This document shows, piece by piece, positions 1-7,023 of a stretch of 33,619 bases of DNA. The stretch lies in assembly GCA_012521755.1 (NCBI GenBank), contig JAAYLV010000118.1:1-33619 (forward strand), given 5' to 3'. Source of the DNA: Bacillota bacterium (lineage in GTDB: Bacteria > Bacillota > Limnochordia > JAAZLZ01). A model generated the notes under the pieces. It made no database searches. It was not told the origin of the DNA and saw nothing but the letters and a program-made list of their open reading frames with translations. The stretch's first letter is position 1. Each line of letters starts with the position of its first letter. The position numbers and the translations under genes were made by a program.

Positions 1-80
1 AAGCCTACTGGGAGCACAAGAGCTCGGAAAACGACAACAAACCTGCGGAGATGGAGCCTAAGCGCAACACTGCCGCTTGA
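1..80 (+). CDS. 3' end of an unidentified plus-strand gene (partial)
   Basis: Frame 3 is open from the left edge of the window to a TGA at 78-80 and encodes about 25 residues ending in ...EPKRNTAA. The codons are ordinary and the composition is hydrophilic and charged (WEHKSSEND), like a disordered protein tail. This would be the only plus-strand gene in the window. It converges on the minus-strand MEDS-like gene that ends at 212. The stretch is too short to identify a family, and chance openness over 26 codons cannot be excluded. Confidence 0.4.
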   Translation, partial: AYWEHKSSENDNKPAEMEPKRNTAA

Positions 81-91
81 ACTCAACAACT

Positions 92-99
92 AGGAGGAG
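92..99 (+). other. Orphan Shine-Dalgarno-like sequence
   Basis: AGGAGGAG lies 12 bases after the stop of the partial plus-strand gene. No ATG, GTG or TTG follows at a normal 5-12 base spacing; the nearest in-track start is a TTG at 121, about 21 bases away. It could be the remnant of a lost downstream gene or chance. Confidence 0.2.
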
Positions 100-151
100 A
101 ATTTACACCACAATCAGGACTTGACCTTGAAGCCCCTCTTTCATCCTTATG

Positions 152-202
152 TAGTCACTATGACTAGACTAGTCGACACCGGTTTGGTCCACCATCGACT
201 AG
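152..202. repeat. Cluster of inverted repeats between convergent gene ends
   Basis: TAGTCA-cta-TGACTA (152-166) is a perfect 6-3-6 dyad. Directly after it, CTAGTCGA (169-176) pairs perfectly with TCGACTAG (195-202) across an 18-base loop. The pentamer TAGTC or its complement GACTA occurs five times in about 50 bases. The cluster sits just past the stop of the minus-strand MEDS-like gene and beyond the end of the plus-strand partial gene. That position fits a bidirectional transcript end, although neither side has a U-tract. Confidence 0.4.
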
Positions 203-211
203 AACAGGAGT

Positions 212-724
212 CTACCGCTGGTTATGATGCCGTTTTCTTACTTCACTGTCCGAAAATGACCCTGGGTCGTCGTGCACGAAGGGATAGAAACAAATGGTCG
301 TTAAGGGCAATCCACGGCTTGCAAGGTCGTAGGCCCTTTCCCATTTTAGGAATTCTGCTAGGGACACTCCCGTAGCAGCGATTTCAACCATAGCATCTGC
401 ACCAATACACAGGCCGTGCGAACGGCCCAACAGGGTTACGAGGCTCTTTCGCAGCGCTATGGTGCCATGTTTCCGCCAAGTATCGATAAGGTATTCCCCA
501 GGGCGAAACAGCTGCCCTGGATCGGCAATCTCCCCTTCAAGACCCATCATAATCATTTCCCGGACGACTTCGTCACTGATCAAGAGGCAGTTCATTCCCC
601 TCTTGGCGGCACCTCTCGCTAGGGCGATCATCTTAACGGCCAAATGGCAACTGCCGTAATAGTAGGTGTAATAGTGACCATGTAAAGGAATATTGCCTTC
701 GATGAGTTCTTCGAGAAGTTCCAC
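212..724 (-). CDS. MEDS-like domain protein (orphan putative sensor)
   Basis: The ORF opens at 796, but the best start is the GTG at 724, because GGGAGG lies nine bases upstream of it. This gives about 170 residues. The layout resembles the MEDS sensory domain of DcmR-type regulators: a conserved HYYTYYYG start, a helix followed by a MNCLLISDE strand, a GLCIGADA strand near residue 120, and an EFLKWERAYD helix followed by the LPLTTICFYP strand. The family is thought to sense small ligands and usually sits beside DNA-binding or phosphatase domains; here no partner domain is present. The C-terminal tail (about 20 residues, basic, HHNQR) does not resemble the usual MEDS ending and may be degenerate. 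Assignment is from remembered family pattern only. Confidence 0.55.
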   Translation of the reverse strand: MELLEELIEGNIPLHGHYYTYYYGSCHLAVKMIALARGAAKRGMNCLLISDEVVREMIMMGLEGEIADPGQLFRPGEYLIDTWRKHGTIALRKSLVTLLGRSHGLCIGADAMVEIAATGVSLAEFLKWERAYDLASRGLPLTTICFYPFVHDDPGSFSDSEVRKRHHNQR

Positions 725-798
725 AGCAGCTATCCTCCCTGGCTTTAGTAGTATATTGGCAAAAAGAAGGAGCCACTGCATAGCATCCTCAAACATTA

Positions 799-824
799 GC
801 CTCTGAGCGACTCTCCAAAGAGGC
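799..824 (-). repeat. Inverted repeat upstream of the MEDS-like gene
   Basis: GCCTCT (799-804) pairs with AGAGGC (819-824) around a 14-base loop. It lies immediately upstream of the alternative start of the MEDS-like ORF at 796, so it would fall in the 5' untranslated leader if transcription starts near 890. A six-base arm is not rare by chance. Confidence 0.3.
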
Positions 825-898
825 GGCTAGAGGAGTGCTCACAGTGACTCAAATATGTCTGGACTGCAATACGTGCGCCGTTCGTTGCCGTACACCAC

Positions 899-929
899 AT
901 TATTCACCGACCCAGTGAATACTCGTCAA
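899..929 (-). promoter_or_regulatory. Possible promoter for the MEDS-like gene
   Basis: On the minus strand TTGACG (924-929) could serve as a -35 box and AATAAT (899-904) as a -10 box, with a 19-base spacer, which is longer than the usual 17. Both boxes fall on arms or edges of the two adjacent dyads at 901-939. The predicted leader would be about 165 bases to the GTG at 724. Confidence 0.25.
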
Positions 930-939
930 GGAGTTGACG
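901..939. promoter_or_regulatory. Two adjacent perfect dyads, possible operators
   Basis: TATTCAC-N7-GTGAATA (901-921) and CGTCAA-ggag-TTGACG (924-939) are both perfect and are separated by only two bases. Dyads of this size and spacing are typical of dimeric repressor sites. They overlap the candidate -35/-10 region of the MEDS-like gene, which would fit operator function. No regulator is identified in the window. Confidence 0.35.
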
Positions 940-1163
940 AATTGTCGCGGCCATGGCGTCCCCCCTTAGCGTGAAGTGCTTCAATATTGCGTTATATTAC
1001 GCCTTTTCACAAGGATGCGCGCATAGGTTCCTTGTTGTCTACAGCAACAGTCCGCCGTCTAGCGGCTTGCGGCAGTCCCCCGCTTTAAGGTCAGCGCCTA
1101 GAGCCCCCTCTCTTCACAGCACTCCGATGGCTGGTCTAAACTATTCTCTCACAAAGCAGGTTT

Positions 1164-1181
1164 ATGTCCACAGGTGGACAT
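1164..1181. repeat. 18-bp perfect dyad ATGTCCAC-ag-GTGGACAT
   Basis: Two eight-base arms are perfectly complementary with a two-base centre. A dyad this tight is unlikely by chance in a kilobase (about 0.05 expected for loops of up to two or three bases, assuming equal base use). It lies in the ORF-free stretch with no gene immediately next to it, so a protein-binding site is more plausible than a transcript hairpin, since a two-base loop cannot form in RNA without melting the inner pairs. Confidence 0.4.
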
Positions 1182-1476
1182 TTGCTCGAGGCGATCCATC
1201 CTAAGTCGCCCCGGAAAGTGCTGAGATTAATATTTAGTTAGGCCGAGGGCAACAAGTCCACCAGGGTCGAGCAGTTTTCCAGCAGGTCTCGACAAGGAGC
1301 TCGCTAAAACGTTTGCGTATCCCGGGAAGACCCAATCGAGGATCCATTTGCTAGGTGTTTCCGGACTGCAACCCGGTGCACCAAAGACCCGGTGCGGGAG
1401 AGGGTCGGCAGTCGCCGCCCATTATCCGATGCCAGGAAGGTTCGATCCCTGCGTAAGAGTCCTGCTGAATTATAAA

Positions 1477-1512
1477 CAGACTCCTGACCTCATTCATCAG
1501 GTCCATCGTCTG
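1477..1512 (+). repeat. Compound hairpin
   Basis: CAGAC (1477-1481) pairs with GTCTG (1508-1512), and inside it GACCT (1486-1490) pairs with AGGTC (1499-1503) around an eight-base loop. A four-base internal loop is present on each side. The inner stem has the alternative CCTGA/TCAGG. It is drawn on the plus strand, but the fold is equally possible on the other strand. No U-tract follows. Confidence 0.3.
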
Positions 1513-1804
1513 AACTATTGGGTCTTGGCAGATGCATCTAACGGCGACATACACCCCTCTAGGTCCAACATTCTTGAGATATTCTAGAGAGGTGACAACA
1601 TTCTAACCCTTCGGGGCAGCAAGACTCTCCAGGGAAGTCATCCATGGCATGGACAAGACTACGGCCGACCTCGCTCCGCTCTCTTCACGGTTCTATTAGT
1701 CTTACTCCTCGACCTGCATGAACGACCTGGCTCCGGTATTGGTTAAGGGGGCAAACCGCCAACCCTTTCTTGTATTCTTTACCAGGAAGGGTTTTCCTAC
1801 CTTC

Positions 1805-1833
1805 AAAAAAAGGAGATGGCTTTACCCATCTCC
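1805..1833 (-). terminator. Rho-independent terminator after lysC
   Basis: On the minus strand the stem GGAGATGG/CCATCTCC (1826-1833 with 1812-1819) has a six-base loop and is followed by seven U residues (A-run 1805-1811 on the plus strand). It lies about 30 bases beyond the lysC stop and closes the hom-thrC-thrB-lysC operon. Confidence 0.9.
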
Positions 1834-1861
1834 CCTTCATCGACTATTATGTAGATTGCTA

Positions 1862-3088
1862 TTAACCTACATGCAGTTCGAACGCCTTGTGAATGGCTTG
1901 CACAGCCGGTACAACTAAAGAGGCATCAATCAGACAGGAGACCTTGATCTCCGAAGTGCTAATGACCTGAATGTTGATATTCTCATCAGCCAAAGCCCGG
2001 AACATCCGCGCGGCTACCCCTGGATTGCTGACCATGCCGGCGCCGACGATGGAAACCTTGGCCACATCTGTATTAACAATCACCCGCTCGCCGCCGAGCT
2101 CCTTGCAGAGTTCCTCGATGATGTCTTTCGTCGACTCCATATCATCCTTGCTCACGGTGAACAGCATGTCGGTCCGCCCTGTCCTCTTGTTTGTCTGGAC
2201 GATCATGTCGACGTTGACGCCGTCGTCAGCAAGGGCCGAAAAGATCTTAGCAGCTACGCCAGGTCTGTCAGGTACATCCACTACGACAAACTTGGCCACG
2301 TTGGTATCATGGGTTACACCAGTAACCACTACTTCCTTCTCCAAAGCCTCTTCCCCCTTAATCATGGTGCCTGGTTCATCCTTAAAGCTGGCCCGCACAT
2401 GGATAGGAATCCCATATTGGGCGCCGATTTCCACTGCCCGGGGCTGCATGACCCCCGCCCCTAGGCGGGCCATCTCCAACATCTCACCGTAGGATATTTG
2501 CTCCAGCTTCCTGGCCTCGGGCACAACGCGGGGATCCGCGGTGTAAACGCCATCCACATCGGTATAAATCTCACAGACCTCGGCCTCCAGGACTGCGGCT
2601 AAGGCTACCGCGGTGGTATCGGAGCCGCCTCGGCCCAAGGTGGTGATATCATTGAGGCTGGTGATCCCCTGGAAGCCGGCAACAACCACAATTTTCCCCT
2701 TGCCAAGCTCCTCTTGGATCCTGTTGGCTTGAATCTCTAAGATGCGGGCCTTAGTATGCTGAGCATCGGTAATAATGCCGCACTGGGCGCCCGTCAAGGA
2801 GATGACCGGCTCTCCCAAAGAATCGACGGCCATCGCCAACAGGGAGATGGAAACTTGCTCCCCAGTAGACAGCAGCATGTCCATTTCCCGCCGAGGAGGT
2901 CGATCGGTAATCTGACGGGCCAGTTTGATCAACTCATCGGTGGTATCACCCAAGGCGGAGACAACAGCAACTACTTTGTAGCCTTGTTCCTTGGCCGCAA
3001 CGATGCGCCGCGCAACGGCCTTGATCTTGTCTGGAGTGGCGACGGAGCTGCCTCCGTACTTTTGCACTAGAACCTTCTTTTCTCCCAT
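1862..3088 (-). CDS. lysC: Aspartate kinase
   Basis: This cytoplasmic enzyme phosphorylates L-aspartate, the first step towards lysine, threonine and methionine. The 408-residue product has the full layout of the monofunctional class. The kinase domain begins with KYGGSSVA, the substrate and nucleotide region contains [14 protein letters not shown] (about residues 165-185), and two ACT regulatory domains follow (from about residue 265), including VSIVGAGM and [16 protein letters not shown] near the end. Feedback control by an end-product amino acid is expected from the ACT pair, but the effector cannot be read from the sequence. The ATG is preceded by AAAGGA, which overlaps the thrB stop nine bases away. 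It is the last gene of the hom-thrC-thrB-lysC operon, directly before a strong terminator, so threonine synthesis is co-transcribed with its entry enzyme. Confidence 0.95.
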   Translation of the reverse strand: MGEKKVLVQKYGGSSVATPDKIKAVARRIVAAKEQGYKVVAVVSALGDTTDELIKLARQITDRPPRREMDMLLSTGEQVSISLLAMAVDSLGEPVISLTGAQCGIITDAQHTKARILEIQANRIQEELGKGKIVVVAGFQGITSLNDITTLGRGGSDTTAVALAAVLEAEVCEIYTDVDGVYTADPRVVPEARKLEQISYGEMLEMARLGAGVMQPRAVEIGAQYGIPIHVRASFKDEPGTMIKGEEALEKEVVVTGVTHDTNVAKFVVVDVPDRPGVAAKIFSALADDGVNVDMIVQTNKRTGRTDMLFTVSKDDMESTKDIIEELCKELGGERVIVNTDVAKVSIVGAGMVSNPGVAARMFRALADENINIQVISTSEIKVSCLIDASLVVPAVQAIHKAFELHVG

Positions 3089-3097
3089 CCGATCCAG

Positions 3098-4015
3098 TCA
3101 TCCTTTCTCCTCAAACTGACATAAGGCCCCCTGGGAGGAGGGTTTGGTCCAGATAACGTGGCTTCGGACCCCTTGCTCAGCAAAGGCTGCGGCCATAGCC
3201 TCGCCCAGTCTTGCATCTTTCTGCAGGCTGAGGGCCATCACCGTAGGGCCGGCCCCGCTCAGAGCAACGCCGAGGGCTCCAGCCCCTTTGGCCGCGGCAA
3301 AAACCTCTTCCATCCCAGGCACTAGGCTTTTTCGATAGGGCTGATGCAACCTGTCTTCCATAGCGAAAGACAGGCCATCAAAGGACCCCTGGCCCAGGGC
3401 GCAGGCGAGAAAGGCCGCCCGTCCCACATTGAAGACTGCATCCTGCAACGGCACTTGTTGAGGGAGAGCAGCCCTGGCTGCTTCCGTACTCAAATGGAAC
3501 TCAGGTACAACCAAGACCACATGGAGTTCGGCCGGTGGAGCAATCCTCTGGGTCCACAAGCCTCCCTCGGTCGCGAAGGAAACAACTATCCCTCCGAGGC
3601 AGGCCGGCGCCACATTATCCGGATGCCCTTCCAGGAAACTCGCCATGGCCAGGATTTCATCATCGCTGAAGACCCCATCTAGCAGGGCATTCGCCCCTAC
3701 CAAGCCCGCGACGATGGCCGTCGCGCTGCTCCCCAGACCTCGGGCCAAAGGAATCCGATTGGATATTCTCACTTTAAGACCTTCGATGGCAACACCCGCG
3801 CGGTCAAAGAGAAAACGAGCGCTTCGCAAGACTAAATTGGTCTCATCCCTGGGCAAATCAGCAGAACCTTCACCGGCGATTTCCGCCGTCCAGGACCCAT
3901 CCTGCGTCAGCTCCAGTTCAAAGTCATTATAAACCCCTAAAGCCATCCCGATAGCGTCAAACCCTGAACCAAGATTTGCAGTTGTTGCTGGCACTCTGAT
4001 ATAGACCCGCTCCAT
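3098..4015 (-). CDS. thrB: Homoserine kinase
   Basis: This GHMP-family kinase converts homoserine to O-phosphohomoserine using ATP. The 305-residue length is normal. It starts with VRVPATTANLGSGFDAIG-like sequence (residues 7-24), has the phosphate-binding loop RIPLARGLGSSATAIV near residue 90, and the C-terminal GHMP motif GVALSGAGPTVMAL near 250. AGGAAG lies seven bases before the ATG. The gene starts 15 bases after the thrC stop and ends nine bases before lysC, so it is embedded in the threonine operon. Nothing looks damaged. Confidence 0.95.
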   Translation of the reverse strand: MERVYIRVPATTANLGSGFDAIGMALGVYNDFELELTQDGSWTAEIAGEGSADLPRDETNLVLRSARFLFDRAGVAIEGLKVRISNRIPLARGLGSSATAIVAGLVGANALLDGVFSDDEILAMASFLEGHPDNVAPACLGGIVVSFATEGGLWTQRIAPPAELHVVLVVPEFHLSTEAARAALPQQVPLQDAVFNVGRAAFLACALGQGSFDGLSFAMEDRLHQPYRKSLVPGMEEVFAAAKGAGALGVALSGAGPTVMALSLQKDARLGEAMAAAFAEQGVRSHVIWTKPSSQGALCQFEEKG

Positions 4016-4030
4016 GGATCATCTTCCTCA

Positions 4031-5098
4031 CTAGTGTACATTTTCGAGGACCCTTTGGATCTCCTCAGCATTATCAACATACAGGACCTCGGAGGGCTCT
4101 TGGATCGCGGCGCGATATCCATCCTTCAAACCGTGTCCAGTGGCCAACAAGACGACATTCTCCCCGGGCTTGAAAAACCCTTGACCTGCCAGCTTGACTA
4201 ATCCCGCCAAGGCTGCCGCTCCCGACGGATCAAGAAAAAGGCCTTCTAGCCGCGCAATCAACTGGTAGGCTGCGACAATTTCATCATCGGTGACTTTTTC
4301 CAACAGCCCACCGGACTCCTCCACCGCATCAAGGACCCCTTGCCAGTTGGCGGGGCGGCCAATCCGAATAGCCGCAGCAAGGGTCTGGGGGTCGGGGATG
4401 GCATGTCCAGCAATGAAAGGGGCAGCTCCATTCCCCTGGAAGCCAAGCATCCTCGGTGCACGGTTCTTGTTGTTGCCGTACTCCTTAAAGCCCTGCCACA
4501 AGGCCGCCATAAACCCCCCATCACCTACAGGCAAGGCCACGTAGGTGGGCGGCTGTCCCAATTGATCGCATATCTCGAAAGCGGCCGTCTTTTGGCCGTG
4601 CAAGGCGTACGGATTGAGGGAATTAACCAGGACAAACCGGTTCTCCACCGCGATTTCTTGGGCCATCGCCGCGCAATCATCATAATTGCCCCGGACCGCG
4701 CATACACGGGCGCCATAGATCAGGGTCTGGGCCATTTGTCCGGCGATGACCACCTCTTCCGGAGCTAGGGCAATACACCGTATGCCTGCCCTGGCCGCAT
4801 AGGCGGCTGCGGAAGCGGAAGCATTGCCCAGGGAGGGGCAAATCACCCCAGGGACATGCTCCTCCAAGGCTTTGCTCACCATCAAGGTCATTCCTCGGTC
4901 CTTAAAAGACCCCGTTGGATTGAGGGCATCATTCTTAATGTACAGCTCGGCCCGCAAACCTACTTGTCTGGCCAGCCGCCGGGCACACACCAGCGGCGTA
5001 TTGCCTTCCAACAAGGTTACCACCGGCATCTCCTCGGTGACAGGCAAGTACTTTCTGTACTTGCCGATGATGCCGGGCCATGGTTCACCATGTTTCAT
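4031..5098 (-). CDS. thrC: Threonine synthase
   Basis: This PLP enzyme converts O-phosphohomoserine to threonine. The 355-residue product is of the shorter threonine synthase type found in Bacilli and Clostridia. Visible motifs are EGNTPLV near residue 30, the PLP lysine in NPTGSFKDRGM near residue 65, the SLGNASASAAAYAARAG helix start (the family's usual S-x-GN-x-(G/A)-S-(A/S) phosphate loop), and VGDGGF near 195. Its ATG overlaps the hom stop by four bases (ATGA), so translation is probably coupled. The GGAGGG upstream lies inside hom, about 13 bases from the ATG, slightly further than ideal. Confidence 0.94.
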   Translation of the reverse strand: MKHGEPWPGIIGKYRKYLPVTEEMPVVTLLEGNTPLVCARRLARQVGLRAELYIKNDALNPTGSFKDRGMTLMVSKALEEHVPGVICPSLGNASASAAAYAARAGIRCIALAPEEVVIAGQMAQTLIYGARVCAVRGNYDDCAAMAQEIAVENRFVLVNSLNPYALHGQKTAAFEICDQLGQPPTYVALPVGDGGFMAALWQGFKEYGNNKNRAPRMLGFQGNGAAPFIAGHAIPDPQTLAAAIRIGRPANWQGVLDAVEESGGLLEKVTDDEIVAAYQLIARLEGLFLDPSGAAALAGLVKLAGQGFFKPGENVVLLATGHGLKDGYRAAIQEPSEVLYVDNAEEIQRVLENVH

Positions 5099-6396
5099 CG
5101 ACGCGGTTCGCCCTCCACCCTGATTGTATTGGTAATCTCGCGGACAACGGCAAGACGGGTAATCTGATCCAAGGCACGCGCCATGTTTTCATGTTTTACC
5201 TCATGGGTGACAAACACCAGGCTGACGGGGTCCTCCCCTTTGCCTTTCTGGATGACCGATTCGATGCTGACGTCGTTTTGGCCGAAGCAAGAGGCAATGC
5301 CCGCCAAGACCCCAGGCCGGTCCACCACCAGCATCCGCACATAGTACCTGGATGTTGTCTGGCCGATGGGAATGATGGGTTTGTCCTGCCGCATCATCTT
5401 GACCCGGCCGTTAACCTTGCTTTGCAGGTTGCGCACCGCATCGATGATATCGCCGACAACGGCGCTGCCGGTCGGCATCTCCCCCGCACCGCGCCCGTAG
5501 AACATGAGGTCGCCAACTGCATCCCCCTGGACGAAAACGGCATTAAAAACGCCCTGCACCGCTGCCAGGGGATGATGGGTGGGAATGAAGGTTGGATGAA
5601 CGCGAACTTCAATGCCTTCGTCCCTCTCCTTGCCGATGGCCAGCAGCTTAATCACATACCCGAGTTCCCGGGCCGACTCAATATCGGCGGGAGTGATGGC
5701 CCTGATGCCCTCCACATAGACCTGCTCCAGGGGAATCCGGGCATCGAAGGCAAGGGACGCCAAGATCGACAGCTTGTACGCCGCATCTAACCCATCCACA
5801 TCGGAAGAAGGATCGGCCTCGGCGTAGCCTAGCTCTTGCGCCTGTTTGAGCACCTCATCAAAAGGCGCCTTCTCTTCAGTCATCTTCGTCAAAACATAAT
5901 TGGTAGTGCCGTTGATGATCCCCATCACCGTACGCAGACGATTGGCAGTGAGTCCTTCCTTCAACGGCATGATCAAGGGTATGCCCCCGCCAACGCTGCC
6001 TTCAAAATAGACATCGGTCCTGTTCGCTGCGGCGGCGGTGAAGATCTCATCGCCGACCTTAGCTAGAACCTCTTTGTTCGCGGTAACCACATGTTTGCCC
6101 GCGGTGAGGGCCTTGAGGATGTAGTCCCGGGCAGGCTCCACCCCGCCCATCACTTCGACGACGATATCGATCTCAGGGTCTTGGAGAATCAAGTTAGGAT
6201 CTGTGGTCAGTGTGTCGGCCGGCAGCTGGACCCTCCGTTCCTTCTCGAGGCTGCGGACCAACACTCGCTTAATGTGCAGTTCCGACCCGACGCGCCGGGC
6301 GATTTGATCTCCGTTCTGCTGAATTATCTTCACAACCCCACTGCCGACCGTCCCGAGCCCAAGCAAGCCGATGGAAACCCTTTTCAACCGCACCAC
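5095..6396 (-). CDS. hom: Homoserine dehydrogenase
   Basis: This enzyme reduces aspartate semialdehyde to homoserine with NAD(P)H. The 433 residues comprise a Rossmann domain starting GLLGLGTVGSGV, the catalytic region (ANKEVLA near 110, GGGIPLI near 140, GIINGTTNYVLT near 165, and the ADPSSDVDGLDAAYKL motif near 200), and a C-terminal ACT domain (YYVRMLVVDRPGVLAGIA onward). Three starts are possible: GTG 6396, GTG 6393 and TTG 6387. The TTG is eight bases after AGAGG and gives the usual KRVSIGLLG beginning, so it may be the real start. An extended -10 promoter lies about 40 bases upstream, making this the first gene of the threonine operon. Confidence 0.95.
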   Translation of the reverse strand: MVRLKRVSIGLLGLGTVGSGVVKIIQQNGDQIARRVGSELHIKRVLVRSLEKERRVQLPADTLTTDPNLILQDPEIDIVVEVMGGVEPARDYILKALTAGKHVVTANKEVLAKVGDEIFTAAAANRTDVYFEGSVGGGIPLIMPLKEGLTANRLRTVMGIINGTTNYVLTKMTEEKAPFDEVLKQAQELGYAEADPSSDVDGLDAAYKLSILASLAFDARIPLEQVYVEGIRAITPADIESARELGYVIKLLAIGKERDEGIEVRVHPTFIPTHHPLAAVQGVFNAVFVQGDAVGDLMFYGRGAGEMPTGSAVVGDIIDAVRNLQSKVNGRVKMMRQDKPIIPIGQTTSRYYVRMLVVDRPGVLAGIASCFGQNDVSIESVIQKGKGEDPVSLVFVTHEVKHENMARALDQITRLAVVREITNTIRVEGEPRR

Positions 6397-6435
6397 CTCT
6401 GTGCCTCGGTAATAAACATACCATTTGTTTGTATC

Positions 6436-6444
6436 ATTATATCA
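6436..6444 (-). promoter_or_regulatory. Extended -10 promoter for the hom operon
   Basis: On the minus strand the sequence TGATATAAT forms a TGn extension plus a perfect TATAAT (6436-6441). There is no good -35 box at 17 bases, and a TTGACT only five bases upstream is too close to act with it. The predicted transcript start lies roughly 35-45 bases before the hom start codon. No T-box, attenuator or riboswitch is visible in the short leader. Confidence 0.5.
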
Positions 6445-6539
6445 TCAGTCAACTATGAAAGAAAGTCCAAAGGGCGCTCTAGTGGAGATCTAGGACGTTT
6501 TAGGGAGGATAGCCTGACTAGAGACCCGACATGGCCAGA

Positions 6540-6579
6540 AAGACAATGGGGCATGCGGACGGGTCGGTCAACATGCCCC
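6540..6579 (-). terminator. Terminator after the HU gene
   Basis: GGGGCATG and CATGCCCC (6572-6579 and 6548-6555) form a perfect eight-base stem around a 16-base loop, about 30 bases beyond the HU stop. The following minus-strand tail, ATTGTCTTTCT, is only moderately U-rich, so termination may be partial. It separates HU from the hom operon promoter. Confidence 0.65.
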
Positions 6580-6606
6580 GGAAAACACAGAAGGCGGCTT
6601 GTCCAG

Positions 6607-6879
6607 TTACTGTACAGCCTCTTTGAGGGCCTTACCCGCTCGAAAGACAGGCATGTTGCGCGCCTCGATCTCGATGGTCTCACCGGTCTGGGGGTTCCGG
6701 CCCGTGCGGCCAGCCCGGTGGCGAACTTCAAAAGTACCAAACCCGACCAACTGAACCTTGTCCCCCTGGGCTAAGGCCTCCATGATGGTGTTGAATACCG
6801 CATCCACTACCCGACCGGCATCCTTCTTCGTTATCGCCGCCCTCTCAGCGACAGAATCGATGAGATCTGCTTTGGTCAT
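6607..6879 (-). CDS. hup: HU family DNA-binding protein
   Basis: This small histone-like protein binds and bends DNA as a dimer and organises the nucleoid. At 90 residues it has the standard HU length. It begins [12 protein letters not shown], contains the core [12 protein letters not shown] (residues 43-54) and the DNA-binding arm with [12 protein letters not shown] (60-71), and ends with [23 protein letters not shown] precedes the ATG. It sits alone between spoIVA and its own terminator, a position next to spoIVA that is common in Firmicutes. Confidence 0.97.
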   Translation of the reverse strand: MTKADLIDSVAERAAITKKDAGRVVDAVFNTIMEALAQGDKVQLVGFGTFEVRHRAGRTGRNPQTGETIEIEARNMPVFRAGKALKEAVQ

Positions 6880-6943
6880 CCTCTCACCCCCTTTCCGTCA
6901 GCTAGTTCAGTGGTAGCTTGTCCCGTCACTGGGAGCTTTATGA

Positions 6944-6982
6944 CCCTGTCGTCCCCGAAACCCCGACAAACAGGGCCTTTTT
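6944..6982 (+). other. Terminator-like hairpin facing the plus strand
   Basis: CCCTGT (6944-6949) pairs with ACAGGG (6970-6975), with a possible inner CG/CG pair, and five U residues follow at 6978-6982 on the plus strand. No plus-strand gene is present here. Read on the minus strand the hairpin has A residues before it and no U-tract after it. It lies in the 144-base gap between spoIVA and HU, where GGCCAGGC is also repeated directly just after the spoIVA stop. Confidence 0.35.
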
Positions 6983-7023
6983 CATATCTGGGGTCGGCCA
7001 GGCTCACCACCCGGCCAGGCCCA

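Larger units (their letters stand above)
725..1861. other. 1.1-kb stretch without a credible gene
   Basis: The ORFs listed here (953-1204, 1348-1587, 1351-1554, 1718-1918) are short, mutually overlapping, lack well-spaced ribosome binding sites and resemble no family I know. The region holds a series of perfect inverted repeats and, at its left end as transcribed, the lysC terminator. No tRNA fold, riboswitch core or transposase fragment was recognised. It separates the amino-acid operon from the orphan MEDS-like gene, so it may hold regulatory sites, a structured RNA or decayed coding sequence. Confidence 0.55.

Noticed and set aside
121-375. Plus-strand ORF of 84 aa after the orphan Shine-Dalgarno
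   Set aside because: Its TTG start is too far from AGGAGG and it overlaps the better supported minus-strand MEDS-like gene.
1435-1455. tRNA T-loop-like GGTTCGATCCC
   Set aside because: The flanking bases do not make a five-pair T stem, and no acceptor or anticodon stem can be built around it.
953-1587. Short ORFs 953-1204, 1348-1587 and 1351-1554
   Set aside because: No credible ribosome sites, no recognisable motifs, and they overlap each other on both strands.
1718-1918. Plus-strand ORF of 66 aa
   Set aside because: It runs through the lysC terminator and into the lysC 3' end, as expected for a shadow frame.
6446-6470. Classical -35 box for the hom promoter (TTGACT or TTGGAC)
   Set aside because: The first is five bases and the second 23 bases from TATAAT, both outside the usable spacer range.
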